Assembly (NCBI GenBank): GCA_964036155.1
Contig: OZ038422.1
Location: forward strand, 26,559,201 to 26,623,200
DNA: 64,000 bases
DNA from: Diploscapter coronatus
Taxonomy: Eukaryota; Nematoda; Chromadorea; Rhabditida; Rhabditidae
Direction of reading: 5' to 3'
Shown: in pieces, positions 38,343 through 58,600 of the stretch
How positions within the stretch are numbered: the stretch's first letter is position 1
Layout: each line of letters opens with the position of its first letter
Translations under genes and position numbers: made by a program
The notes under the pieces: model-generated
Seen by the model: the letters and a program-made list of their open reading frames with translations, nothing else
Told to the model about the DNA's origin: nothing
Databases searched by the model: none

Positions 38343-39764
38343 AGTTGTTTAGAGTATTTTGAGTGATCGCATCATTTTCACACCTCGATGTCAAAGAGTG
38401 AGGATATGAAAGTCGTGGCTATATGGTGCATTAGCATGATGCGCAGTTATTTTGGGGAGAAGAAGGCTGAAGTCCCACGATCATCCACATCTTTGCCGTT
38501 CAAACTCCAAAATGTTGATCACTTTTTGCCGAGGACGATCGGTAGTTTTGGAGGATTTTTTATGCGCGCTAGTGTATCATTGGAGCGCGAAATTCGATTG
38601 TCCGGAGAGCGAATTTTACGTCCGGGTTGGAATTCGGAATTTGAAAATTTTCTAGCTGAATTTCGAATTCGAATATTCCTTCAAAGTTAGAGAAGAAAAG
38701 GAGGGAGGTTGATTCACGTTGAGTTAAAGCGATTTCGATAGGTTTTGAAAAGAAGCCATGAATCGGAGAAATATCGAGGATGTTTGAAGAGCTAGAGAAA
38801 AAAGACCGTTTAATTCAATGCGAGACTCATCTCTTTCTTTTTCTCTAGCTAGCGCTATTTTTCAGGCACTAACTTCATCTAAGTCCGGCCGCTTTTCACC
38901 CTATTTGCCTTGGACTTTTTCGGGAATAGAGGATTTTTAATGCCCCACCTCCGCAAAATTCTGAAGTGTCTGCTACGTCAAATCTTCTTGATCGAATTTT
39001 ATGCCCATCAAAATGGGATTAACTTATATCTTTGATTTTGCACTCGCTCAAAAAATTTCATTATTTACTCCTTAACTTTTCAATTCAATATGTCTTCATT
39101 GAAATAGATTCCAAACGTTTGAAATTTTCGAAAATTCTTGGAAATTTGAAAAGTTCGGAAGGTACACTCATTTTTGTTTTTGATTAGAAATATAAGTGTT
39201 TCAATTTTTCACATTCTCATTAGTTTTTCCCGGGTTCACATATTGCTCGTGAGCACGCTACCCTCATTCGAAAACTAAACAACTTTGGCGTTCTTAAGAA
39301 TGAAGTACAGCTTTTCAGGGCCCCCAAAATGTCGAAAAATCGCATTCACAATAAATATAGGTAAACTTAGGGAGTATATGAAATCCCCCGATTCTCACGC
39401 CTCTTTATTGTCCGGATATATGAAATCTCATCAAACTACATCGGAAAAATCACGTCTTTCATTGATTTCCTATTAGAGAACACGGGAAATTTGGGCGGGT
39501 TTTTGGAGCCTCTAAACCCGCATTTCTGAAAGAAAATTGGCGTGGGATTTTTCGGTCATTTAGAGAAATCTAACATCTTCAAAATTGCATTTTTTCAAGG
39601 ACAAATATTTCATTTGTTGTAATTTATTCAAATAATGATGATTACATTGTAACATAAAAATTTAGAGGTGAAATTGAGAAGTTCATTTTGAACGATTATT
39701 TATCTCATGTGTTACGATGTAACTACCGAGAGGTATCAATTGTTCGAATTTAATCATTTTCAGC
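38343..39764. other. intergenic upstream of the TRPC gene
   Basis: It contains a 100-codon plus-strand open frame (38388-38690, MSKSEDMKVVAIW...) without family similarity or clear splice sites, not called. It likely holds the TRPC promoter. A CATTTTCAG acceptor at 39755-39763 directly precedes the TRPC start codon. Confidence 0.45.
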
Positions 39765-42700
39765 ATGTTATCAGCGACTAGTCGACGATTCTCAAGGGCC
39801 GGGGCCGTATCTCCTCGACCCAGGAATCGGAATTACACGCTGGCGAACGCACCGCCCCCACCGGCGGTCAAAATTCGGACCCATGATATGATATCTCCGC
39901 TGGAAAGGAGGTAGAGTCTTCTATTTTAAAAATTAGGGACGTTTTATTATCTCGAAATCACTTATTAAACATTTAAGGTTCCTCGAGGCAGCAGAAAAAG
40001 GCGACAAGCCCACAATTCAACAATGTTTGGATGAAGTAAAAAATTCTTTAATAAGTCAATAAAGTCGATAACTTAGAAGACCACGCCTCCTCTGAACGTG
40101 AACGTTCTGGATTCAATGGGAAGATCAGCACTAGAAATCGCTGTCGATAATGAAAATACGGAGGTATAGCATTTTTAAAAATGTCAAAATTTGAAGATAT
40201 TTTGTTCAGGTCGTTGAATTACTTCTGCAACAACCGAATATACGAATTGGAAATGCGCTATTGTGTGCTATTAGAGAGGGTAAGATACCTGGTGTCACAG
40301 AAATTTTAAATGACGCCTTATAAAACTTAAAACAACTTTATTATTAAAATTATGACGCCAGTTTAAGATTGTAAAATGACGTCATCAACAACATATTTTA
40401 GGAGTCTACCGTCTCGTGGAAATGCAAGTCAATCATCCAAGCATCACTCGGGAAATGTTGGGAGACGGTTGGTCTCAACAACTTGACCCTTCTGAAGCGG
40501 CTAGCGCTGAATATTCGAGGTTTAAATTATGACGTCATATTTAATTACTTTGTTACTTAACTATCTCACAAGTTAATTACCCAACTGTCCAACGAATAAC
40601 AGTTTAATTTAGCGACATATCCCCTGTCATCTTAGCTGCTCAACTGAATCAATTCGAAATTCTGCAAATGTTGCTGAGAAAAGAAGCCACGATAGAAAGA
40701 CCTCACAGGTAGGTTTTTAAAAAATATTTTTAGGCTTTACAAGAAAAAAATTACAAGGTTCGATAGAATTTCAAATTTTTCATTTTTTATTTATTAATTT
40801 AGGCATTCCTGTATGTGCGAAACTTGCGATAGGGAGCGATTGAATGACTCCTTGCAATATTCTCTGAAACGAATCAATACGTACCGTGCCTTGGCAAGTC
40901 CGGCATGGATGAGTTTGACAAGTTCCGGTAAATTTATTGGTTTTTAGAAAAGAGATGTATGAGATTCCTTTAGATCCGATCCTGTCAGCCTTCAAATTGA
41001 GTTGGGATCTACAGCGCTTAGCCTTCGAAGAGCACGAGTTCAAGGAAACCTACCTACAGGCAAATTTTACATGCTAATTTGTAGCGTTAATTCGAGTTTT
41101 TAAGTTATCTGAACAGTGCAAACAATTCGCCTGCGATTTGCTAAGTCAGTGTCGGAGTAGCGAAGAGGTAGCGTCGTTAACTTTTAGCAGCGCGTTAAAT
41201 TTTAAGACGTGCTAATTTTAGGTGATAGCCGTACTAAATAAAGATGGCAGCAACAACGACGATCACGTGGATGTGTGGGCCTCTAAGCTATCGCTAGCAC
41301 GATTAAAACTAGCCATAAAATACGAGCAGAAGGCAGTACGATTCATTCAAATATACTTATTTCTAGAATGCTAGCCAAAAGCATTTAGTTCGTCTCCCAT
41401 CCTCACTGCCAACAATTACTGACTTCGATATGGTACGAGGGCTTTCCTGGAATGCAGCGAAGAGGGTCGACTTGGAATAAGCTTCTCTGCGGACTATTAA
41501 TTTTACTCTGGCCAATTTTCGCTGTTATCTATATCATCGTAATCCCAAAATGAATAAACTCAAGAGTGATGCCAATTTTTAGCTTCCCAAGTCCAGAATA
41601 GGCAGAATCGTTAGATCTCCGTTCATGAAATTTCTCTACTATTCGATTTCTTTCGGATGTTTTCTATTATTGCTAACTCTGGCTACATTTGAGGGCTACC
41701 GGAGTGAAAAGGGGGAGAAAAAGGTTTAAAATAGCTTGGATCGTTAAACTAAATACAACATTTAGGGCGGTGGCACTACACGAGCCTCAGACAGAGGTCC
41801 ACCCCCTACTATCATAGAGTGTTTGGTTCTAACCTGGGTTTTAGGTAGCTTCAAATATCAAATTTAAAGGTATTGCCTAAATTCAGGGATGCTATGGTCT
41901 GAGATTAAACAGCTTTGGGAGGAGGGCTTTAAGAAGTACTTTCGTCAATGGTGGAATTGGTTGGACTTCATCATGATCTGCCTTTATCTCTGTACAATAT
42001 CGATTCGGTAATTGGCATAATCAATTATGCTTAACTAGGGTAATTAACTCTGAATTAATTATGCCAATTTTAGTTCAAGTGCCTATTATATATACGTCTA
42101 CAAAGAGGACCCTTTTCGCTATGCGATTCGCACCTATTGGACGTCGTCTGAGCCTATGTTGGTGGCCGAAGCTCTATTTGCTGTAGGAAATGTGTTCTCA
42201 TTCGCCAGAATCATCTATCTCTTCCAAACCAACCCATATTTGGGGCCTCTTCAGGTGAGGCATTGAAAACAACGACATTTGTTCAAACTATACCACTGCA
42301 ACATATAGCACAGTCCATTATTATGAATAGTAAGAAAATTTGAATAAAATAGACCAATATGTTATGAGGAAGACTGAATTATTCAGTTATGATTACTAAA
42401 TTTATAAAGGGAGATTTTATCCAACGACAGACTCAGAGTACGATCCTATAAAAACATTCAAATTCAGATCTCCCTGGGATGTATGCTGGTTGATGTGGCG
42501 AAATTCTGCTTCATATTTGTGCTAATTATTAGCAGTTTCAGCATAGGATTGGCGCAATTATATTGGTATTAATGATAAAAGTTAGATACAGTGGCAAAAG
42601 TTATTGATTTTTCAGGTACTACGATCCAGATGCTGACGTGTGTCTTTCAGGCTCAGACTGTAGACGAACCTCTAACGTCTTTTCATCGTAAACTTAAAAT

Positions 42701-44733
42701 CTCATCTTTAAGAATAGTGAAATTTTTAGCATTGCGGATTCATATATCACCTTACTCTGGTCCTTATTTTCAATAACAAAGCCAGAAGACACCGATGTGA
42801 TTGAGGTGTCATTTGATAGCACTTTGGTATCAATTACCAGAAATGGTAACTTCAGAACCATCAATTCACCCAATGGGTCGGAAGAGCCATGTTCATTCTC
42901 TACCATTGCACTTCTATTATTGTCTTGCTCAATATGCTGATTGCCATGATGTCCCATTCGTTTCAAATTATCAACGTAGGGATTTCGTATATCACTGGAT
43001 TTCATAACCTAGAAATCTTAGGATCACGCAGACTTGGAGTGGAAATTCCATCGAACTAAGCTATGGATGGCTCATTTTGACGAAGGATCAAGTCTAGCGC
43101 CACCGTTTAATTTAGTTATAACGCCTAAGGTACTTGGCATTGTGCTGTTTTAATTTGCATAAGAAGTTTAGTCGATCCTCTACTTCTTCTATGCGATTTA
43201 CAACACGATTCGGTGGCTATTGGGGAAGTATACCTACACGAAAGGTCGATCAAGGGCTACGATAAGGGTATGAAATTGCAAAAAAAATTAAGGAAAAATT
43301 GATCTTTCAAAATTTAGAGGCCAGGATATTCTCGTAAAAAGAACGAAATCGAAAAGGCAAAAACCGACGAAGAAAGTAATGCTGGAGGGGATAGACCCTT
43401 GACCTATGCTGATATTATTCAACGATTGGTAGCTAGGTTCATTCATCAGGTAAATATTTTGAACTAAATTTATAATATCTTAAAATACACATTTAACTAT
43501 GTATACGATAGTAAAATTTAAGATAAACGTATTTTATAATTTAATTTTAGACAAAGAAAGATATGAAAATGGACGGCGTAAATGAGGACGATCTTCTCGA
43601 AATCAAACAGGACATCAGTAGCTTACGGTAGTTTCTGGGTTACTGTAACTTAAACTACAGCAATCTTTAGGTATGAGCTAAGAGATGACAGAAGGAGGGA
43701 GATCGTTAGAAGTTCGTCGCATATTGACGCTGTGAAGCGGGATATTATGAGGACAATGTCTAGTAATAGGTAAATATGATGTCCTTTCTTAACTGTAATA
43801 CCTTTTTTAGTCGACGCATGTTCGGGGGCTCCTGTAGAGTTCCGAAAACTCGACCGTCCGTGGCTGAAGAATCTTTCACGGAATCCGAAGAAACAACAGA
43901 CGAAGAGACAAGGCTAGAAGAGAAAGAAGAAGATGAAAAGTTAGTTTTTTTTTTGTTTTAATTTATGAAGTCACCATTTTATTCTAAGGCATCATCGTTA
44001 AATTGATAAATGAAGCTTTAGTTTAGTAATATGAAACCTTTTTAATTATTTAGCTCCTTTTAGCATAACTCCATGACACCCTTTTAGGTCTCATACGTCT
44101 TTGTCATTGCTTTATTCACCGCCTCCTAACACGGCACTACCCGAAATTGTAGAATACGGCACTGGTTCTCATTTGAAGTCGAAGGTTTTTTTTCAATTTT
44201 AATTTAAATTGTGTAAAATGTAAATTTAACAGGAGAAGAAAAGAAGGATGTCAGAAATTATCGCCGGTTCGCAGGATGAAAAACGGCTTGAGGAATCGAT
44301 TAAAAGAGAGGCCAGGAGGAAGGTAGTGTAATCATAAAAAAGATATTTTAAACATTAGCACAAGTTCAAAAATTGACACATTTTAGGAGCGAAAGTATGT
44401 ACCGAAAACGCATTCAGTTCTACGAAAAACGGATACTTCGTTTACGTTCCCGAAAGCTGGCGGCTCTCCTACACGGGTTACTATTAGGTGAGGGATTACT
44501 GTAATTTTAAAAATTGGCTCAAATGCTAATTTCTATCGATGGAGCAGATTTCGAAGTTTCGAAATAAAATTTATTATTTCAGAGACGATCTACACGATTT
44601 ATCACCGTCATTGGAAAATGCTGTCAACAATATTCGAAGAGAACTTAACGATAAACTAGATCAATTAAGTAATTCCCTAATTGAGGCGATTAAAACCGAC
44701 CCAAAAATGAACCCATCTCAAGAGAATAAATAG
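39765..44733 (+). CDS. TRPC-family cation channel
   Basis: This is a canonical transient receptor potential channel subunit, a tetrameric plasma-membrane calcium-permeable channel gated downstream of phospholipase C. C. elegans TRP-1 and TRP-2 are the obvious relatives; I cannot tell which. It starts at [13 protein letters not shown]. Ankyrin repeats follow ([38 protein letters not shown]), then the TRPC linker with [13 protein letters not shown]. Membrane helices include [31 protein letters not shown] and [20 protein letters not shown]. The pore helix is [12 protein letters not shown] and S6 is [18 protein letters not shown]. The TRP box [20 protein letters not shown] is intact. The C-terminal tail is long, charged and acidic in part, ending [13 protein letters not shown]. 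Stop TAG is 44731-44733. Introns are 40-70 bp. Confidence 0.93.
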
Positions 44734-45941
44734 TAGGAATTCGTTATTTTTGACAAATATTTGTCAATTTACTCAAACAATTGGGTTTTAGAATTTCATA
44801 TTTATTGAAAAATAAATTTTTTTAAGGAATAAAGATAGAGGCTAAATGAATTATCGGAATTGATTATCATGGGGAAATTCGGTATCAGTATAATAAGCGT
44901 GTTTAGCCGGATCAGAATGCTTTTTAAATATCCGAAAATAGTCCAGTGAGAGCAAAGATATGTCTACTTTTGTGGGACGCACTTTTGCTGCAATCGCTTC
45001 CCATTTTATTCGACCCGCCATCACTCACTGCGTTTAAAAAAATACAGAATTTGAATTTTATCTAGAGCCCCCAAGTGGATATGTAAAGTCTTATTCTTAG
45101 ATCAATTTGTGCACATAAAAGATGATCTGGATTGTAAATAAACCTTCTGTGAAAAAAGAGAAAATTCCCTGATCGAAAAAATCCGAGCACACTTTCGCAA
45201 ACGAAATATTGCTTGTGCGTGGCCTCGTGCGGCTATTTTGTCTTGATTTTTTTTTTTGCACAGAACCATTTTATCAGGTTTATCGTCGATCCAGATAGGA
45301 TTTTTAAAACATTTTAGGTTTTAAGGGTACTTCCTTCCTAACTTTTCTAGTCCAAATTATCACGCCCTTATCATAAACGCATTTCTGCAAAGGGGCAGAG
45401 TTTGAGGACTCTATTCAAAAACATCGTAATTATCTACGAGTGTTAATTGGCTAATTAAAATAATCGTACCCTGGTGAACCCACTACTTTTTTCGAATTTC
45501 CATCATACGGCATGATCTGAGTGTAGCAAGTATTTTGTTTTCACTACGTGAATTTAAATTAATCTTTATTCAATCATATAGAATTTGATGAAAAACACCC
45601 CGAATTTTAACGTATGTGTGTGAAAATCAATGAACCCGAATAATATTTAACACCGAGTTAAAGAAAAATCGTGAACTTAGAATTTCTGTCTAAGATATTA
45701 TTTTAACTATCACTTTTCATCGTATTCATTAGCATTATTATTGATCTAAGAACATCAAATTGATTTGTATGAAATGAAACATTTTCACTCGTATTTACAG
45801 GAAGTGCTCTATCTCAACATTTAACTTGAATAAATTATCCCGAAGCAATTAATGTCGGAGCTTGGTTTAGATTGCAGTAATTAAGTCAAGGCAGCTTTGT
45901 ATTGGATAGGTTTGATCTCATTTCGGGAAAAAGATCTCTTT
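44734..45941. other. convergent intergenic region TRPC / rabphilin
   Basis: Both genes end toward this 1.2-kb stretch. Apart from an AATAAA at 44811 for the TRPC gene I see no gene or structured element. Confidence 0.5.
44811..44816 (+). promoter_or_regulatory. AATAAA poly(A) signal of TRPC gene
   Basis: A canonical hexamer 78 bp after the TRPC stop codon, followed by a T-rich stretch. Confidence 0.55.
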
Positions 45942-53131
<7,190 letters not shown>

Positions 53132-55222
53132 TCTTAGAAATTAGAAAAGCAGTACGGTAATGAAATAAAATTTCACAATAAATATGAAAGCGGATGTTTC
53201 TAGAATTCGAAAATTGGCAACTCCACCCATCGGAAATTTTTATCGCCATTTCGCGCGAACAGAAAAAGTCAACAAGCCGGAAAATGAAATTTGAGAATAG
53301 CGAATTTTTTCTCCTCGTTCTGAAGCGCATGCGAATGGATATTCAATTTAAATTCAAACGCGCAAATTTGAGGGAATCGTTTAAAATTTCGGTTTAAGAA
53401 AAAGCCAAATCTATTCATTTCTTCTAATTTCATAGTTCAAGATTAATTAAAAATTCTGCGAAATCTAAAGTCTACAAAAATTAGCATATTACCATATTTC
53501 TAAGTTTTTGCAGTATTTGGTTTAAGTTGAATTAAGATTAGGCTTCTGTTGGGCTGAAATGTGAAAGAGCCCGCAAAACGTGCTAAAAATAATCACAAAA
53601 TATTGACGTCAGAGGCGGGCAAAGAGAGGAAAGCTCTGCTAAGATTAATTGTTTCATTTGCATTTCATGAATTTAGTTATTGGTGATTTGGCTTAGCAGT
53701 CATGACGCTGGTTTTGTGATTTTTTGTTGAAAAACAACGGAATGCCTAATGTGAATTCTGAATAGTTGATATATTTGTTGCCTCAAAAATGAACAAAAAA
53801 CAATGCAAATTAAGTAATTTTTAATGCATATTATTAGCCTCCGAACGTCAACTTAGCGCGCTAAAATTCTAATGAAGTATAGGCCATAAATGGGCGTATT
53901 CCGGGATCAGAAATCTGATAAGAAATTATTTATAGAATACCATAAAAATCTATTAAAAAAAACGATCTTTTAGGAGATTTAGCTCTAATTTGGTCTAGGG
54001 CGAGCAATTATTAGTTCTAGCTTTTTCTTTCCCTTATTTGGGCAGGGATTTGTTTGCTTGGAAAGGGGATTCGAGATATCTCCCCGTATATCCAAGCAAA
54101 TCCCGTGGGCTGGCTCATTAGAATGATTATCCCTTGTGAATAAAAATAGAAGGATATTGCGAAACTTGAAATGTTACATAATAATTTAATCATAGACATG
54201 AATAGCAATTAAAAATAATATTTTTAAGTTGCATAATATAATTTTATCATTTTCTCTTTAGTGTTATCTTAAACCTTCTGCTTTCCTTATCAATTCCATA
54301 TGAAATTCCGATTTCTTCGGGATTCGGGAATAATTACCGATTCTGAGCTAAATGACCTTTCAGCTAGAGTCTTTAGGAACATGAAAGCTGTCTCCTTCTT
54401 CTCTCAAGAAAGACTCAGTCAATGAATGAAGAAGAGTAAAATAAAAGAGTTCCCCTTTCTTTGGCTTTCTTGAAGGAGGCATTTTTTCGACGAGCCCCCA
54501 GTTGGGAACCTCATTAGATAGTCCTTTGAAACCACCGAAATGAGCGACGGAATTGGGCAAAATTAACAATTTGACATCGGCCCACTTGACTCAAAAGGTA
54601 ATGAGGCTAAAGGTCACCCTAAAAAAGATCTAAATTTCAGAAAAAATCTTCTTTCTAGCGAAAAATGATCAAAATTTAGGAGATCGATTTTTTTTATCTA
54701 AAAAGAGATCAGAATTTTAGGGAAGATCATTTTTGATGTGATCAAAATTTATGAAATGAGACTTTTTAACGATATTAAATTTGAAAAAGAGATTGAAAGG
54801 TTTAGGGAAAGAGATCTATTTTATTCTAGCACCACAAATCATGTCAGGTTTCTGACACTTCGTCTAATCGCATTGTGCAACGCAACATAACAATTCCAAC
54901 ACATGCGGATATAGTAGACCTAAGACAACCATTCTGGTTTAAATAATAATAATGGAATGAAGATTTGACTGGATTGAGGATTTCACCCCGAACGGGAAGA
55001 AAAAAAGGCTCATATATCTGACTGCTTTTGCGTCATCGGGACGATGAAATATATCCTCTGGAGGATTCGTGGGGTTAAGAGTTATGGACTATAGCCAAGA
55101 AAAAACGAGCAATTGAAATTCATAAATGCGCTAACTCATGTTTCTTTCTGGCAGAATTTGTGAACGCAGAACGGCAAGAGATAAAATAAAGGAGAAGGGG
55201 GAAAGAAGAAAAATAGGACGAA
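53132..55222. other. region upstream of rabphilin
   Basis: AT-rich, no convincing exon. It probably contains the rabphilin promoter. A GATC-rich, loosely repeated patch lies at 54620-54830. Confidence 0.45.
54620..54830. repeat. GATC-rich degenerate repeat patch
   Basis: Five to six loose repeats of the type AAAGAGATCAGAATTTTAGG, spaced about 30-40 bp apart. They resemble the gene-distant copies of the GATCAGCTTTTTC motif elsewhere in the window. Confidence 0.45.
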
Positions 55223-55303
55223 TCAATGCATATGAACCGTAAATCGCTCTATTTTAAATGAGAATAAACGTGAATCCGAACTTCTTACAATATTGCTCGA
55301 AAT

Positions 55304-55628
55304 AAAAGAAATAAAATATAAATTGACAAAATGTGTGCGTGCCAAACCTTGTTTCACATCAAGAAATCCCGATATGTGTCGAAAAATTCCGATAGATCTG
55401 GGTGGCTTTCTGATCGGAATGATAGGGGACGAGGCCGTCGTTGCCGAGCCAGGGACATGACTCAGGGTGGACAGACCGAGGTTATTCAAGGCAGCGGTCA
55501 GGCCCGTATTCGGGTCGGATGGGCTACGGCCTCCGAGTGAGGACGGGGTCGTCGGGACGACCCCCGAAGGGGTCGGCGACGGAGCGAAGTAATTCAGTAG
55601 GGGAATTTTTAGGTCGGTATTTTCAAAA
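55304..55628 (-). CDS. GC-rich candidate coding exon, gene unknown
   Basis: This is a GC-rich island inside AT-rich DNA. On the minus strand one frame is open from a possible acceptor (TTCTCTAG) at 55629. It reads PLLNYFAPSPTPSGVVPTTP, then LTAALNNLGLSTLSHVPGSA and SPIIPIRKPPRS, a Ser/Thr/Pro-rich low-complexity type common in regulatory proteins. A second minus-strand frame is also open from an ATG near 55459: MSLARQRRPRPLSFRSESHP, DLSEFFDTYRDFL. Either could be the real one. Possible donors are the GTGAAA after CTTGAT (about 55360) or GTTTGG. The enclosing gene, which could also use the candidate block ending at a GTGAGT near 58781, is not resolved. The rabphilin frame cannot be joined to it simply. 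Confidence 0.4.
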
Positions 55629-58600
55629 CTAGAGAATTTCTAGACAAGTTGAACAAGTTCCAATTCTAAGGGTAATGATTTTCAAGGGTAACGCGAATTT
55701 TTGCCCTTGAGGTCTGCTTCTGTGTCGTTAGTGTGCAGGGTGGAGTGTTGGAAAGAGAGAAAGAGAGAATTAAAGAGAAATAAAGAAAAATAGCTTGAGC
55801 TTCAGGCTTCTTCTTTATACTTACATTTTTCATTTTCTCTAATCCATACTATTTTCCAAGTTTCTACCTCTCTGCGTCTTTGCCCTCGCTCTTATCGATT
55901 ACCTAATGAGAGAGCACGGCCTTCTAGGGGCACAGAGAAAATGAGAGGGAAAATTAACAATGTCTCTGAGCGCATGCTTTCAAACGAGTGAAAATATTGT
56001 GAAGCAGGGAAAATGGAAATTTCGAGGAATTTTCCATGTGAAAAAGTGAAATTCAAACGCGATTCAGGCATTTTTCTCTAAACTATAATATTTCCCCTAG
56101 GTGTCAGGATTCAGCTGAAAGTACACGAAAGGGAAATCTAAAACTCCTTATTTTTCTTTAGAGGAAAAAGAGAAGCTACCAGGCAAATTTTGCAAGAAAT
56201 GCGAATAAATGATAAGAAAAATCGAAAAATGTCCAAATATGGCTGGGAAACTTATCAGTCTAGAATTAAATCGATATCAAGCGCCTTGCGCCGAAAATCC
56301 CGTATTTAAGCGCGAGAAAAGTCGAGGGATTGACGTCGGAAAATCATAAGACTCGGCAAAACAATACAGTCAATGGAATTCGAAAGTATGAACGATTTGA
56401 TGATAACAAAGGCGTTAAAATTTGAAGCTCAAGTATAGCTGCGTCACTGAATTTAAATAAAGGGTCGTTAAAATTTAACTCATACGATTCCTGAGATATT
56501 TTAAATAACGACTGTTATATTAAAGAATAATAGAAATTGCCAAAACATGAAATTCAGAGATTTAAATAATAAGTCTGAGATATTTTTAAAAACTTGAAAA
56601 GTCGATATTTCCGAGTTCAAAACAGCGTGAAACGAAGATGTCTAAGGGATAGGGTTGAGAGCGAAAAATCGTATTTTAAAAATAAAAGAAACCGATTTCG
56701 GATACAATTTTATCAAAAGTGAATATTCGATTAGGAATGTTATTTCATTTCGTTTTATGCTATTTTCTGTTTTGATCATAAAGTAATAAATTTTTGTGAA
56801 AATGTAGTCAGAGCCACAAGGTTTGCCGATTTGGATTTGGATTTGGATGAAATGAATTTCGAAATTCGTAATACACGGAGCGAAACTCAGGGCAGTTCAA
56901 TGCAATAGAATTGTGAAACATATCGAAAGAGAGCGCTTCGCTTCGTCTTTTTTGCTACGCTTCTTTCCCCTGTGAAGAAGATATTCTATTATTCATAAAT
57001 AAAATTGCCTGCGCCGGGAAAGGAGGATGAACATTCTTCCAAGAGCCACGACAATTATTGTGCAAATTTATGAGCAGGATATATGACAGGATTTCATAAA
57101 ATCTACGGATCTTATACATCTTAAAATAAGAACGAAAGCTGAATCGATTTCACTTGAAAGTCTTTCAAAACTTAGATTATAAAAATTCCAATAAAATATA
57201 TATGTTAATTTTTAAAATATAAACTAAGATCCACAGTTAAATTGAATTCAATAAACCTAGAGCTAGACGAGCGAGCTATGCTGAAGAAGGTAACGAATAA
57301 AGCAATAAAATATTAACGGACCGACAATAAAAGTCTATAAGGGAAAAATAGGAAATGTGCTTTGAAGCTTATCAAACTCAAGACAAAGCCCACGATTCCA
57401 AAATGTTGTAGGAAAATTGCCGCCAAAAATGCGGAGGTTCGTAAATTTAGCCTGGAAAGCCAGAAAAAGACAAAAATGGATATATTCTGACTATTGGAAG
57501 CCCACTTGTTATGAGCTGGAGGCAGAATTTCAGACAAACAAATTATCGACTTCGTAAAAATATATGAAAAGCAAGCAAAGTACACGAGTAAAAAGGCGAA
57601 TTTCGGGAAAGTAAACCGTATTTTGTATTTTATCGAATAAATATTATTGAAGAAAGGTGGTCTTCACCATAGTTGCATCTTCAATTCATAGATTTCATAG
57701 AATAAAAACTGATCTTCATGCGAATTTTAGGTTAGCATATTCGAAGTTGGAAAAATAAGTTTGGTCTTCGTAAACGTTGTTATCTAGCATACGATAATTT
57801 CATGAAGAAAGCTGATCTTCGTTATTTTTCCTACAAACCACACCTGAATCCATACTAAATGTAGGTAAAAGAAACTTCAGAATAGAGCAGATTTACATAG
57901 ATAAAGCCAGCGTGCAAATGCGGGGAGAGTTTTTGGACCGGAAGTTGGAAAACCCTCTATTAGAGATTCGGCTTATCTCAGAAAATATAGCGAATATGTC
58001 TCCTATGCCCGTACTTTACTTTCCAAGGATTTAGCCCTAATTTCTTTCAAATGAGCCGAGGGAAATTAGCTTCGTTTGTTGGGAGCAAATTTAGGAACGC
58101 ATTTTTGTTTTGATGGTTTGCTATGATTACGGTGAACGAAAACCTGACAACAATAATTTATCGTCGTCGGGAGAACGTGACAACGAGAAAGTTCGTTGTT
58201 TCAAGGAAAATGCCAAAGATGCCAGGGAAAAACTATTACCTAGACTAGATCATAGAAAGGTGAAGAATGATTATGAAAAAAAAAACTGATATTCAATGTC
58301 GAAGTTTAAAGTGATAACGACAACGACCTCCGTTGTCTCTGCGAATTGTCATGGATATTCTTGTAAAACTGAAAAGAGGCAAAGAGCGGGGCACTTCAAT
58401 GCAATTTTAATGAAGAGTGCCGTGCAGCACGGCTCCACATTTTGTGTTGGGGCGGTGTACGCGCGACTGACTTCGGAAGGCAAAAGAAAGAGGAAAGGAT
58501 AAAGGAAAGCTCAAGAATGAAGCGGGGAGAGATGGAGATATAGGAGGATTTATAAGTGTATCTTTGAGATAAAGCCAAGATATATCAATTTAAACCCGAT

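Noticed and set aside
38388..38690. 100-codon ORF MSKSEDMKVVAIW...
   Set aside because: Possibly coding, but no splice sites, family or neighbouring exon support it; left as a note in the intergenic entry.
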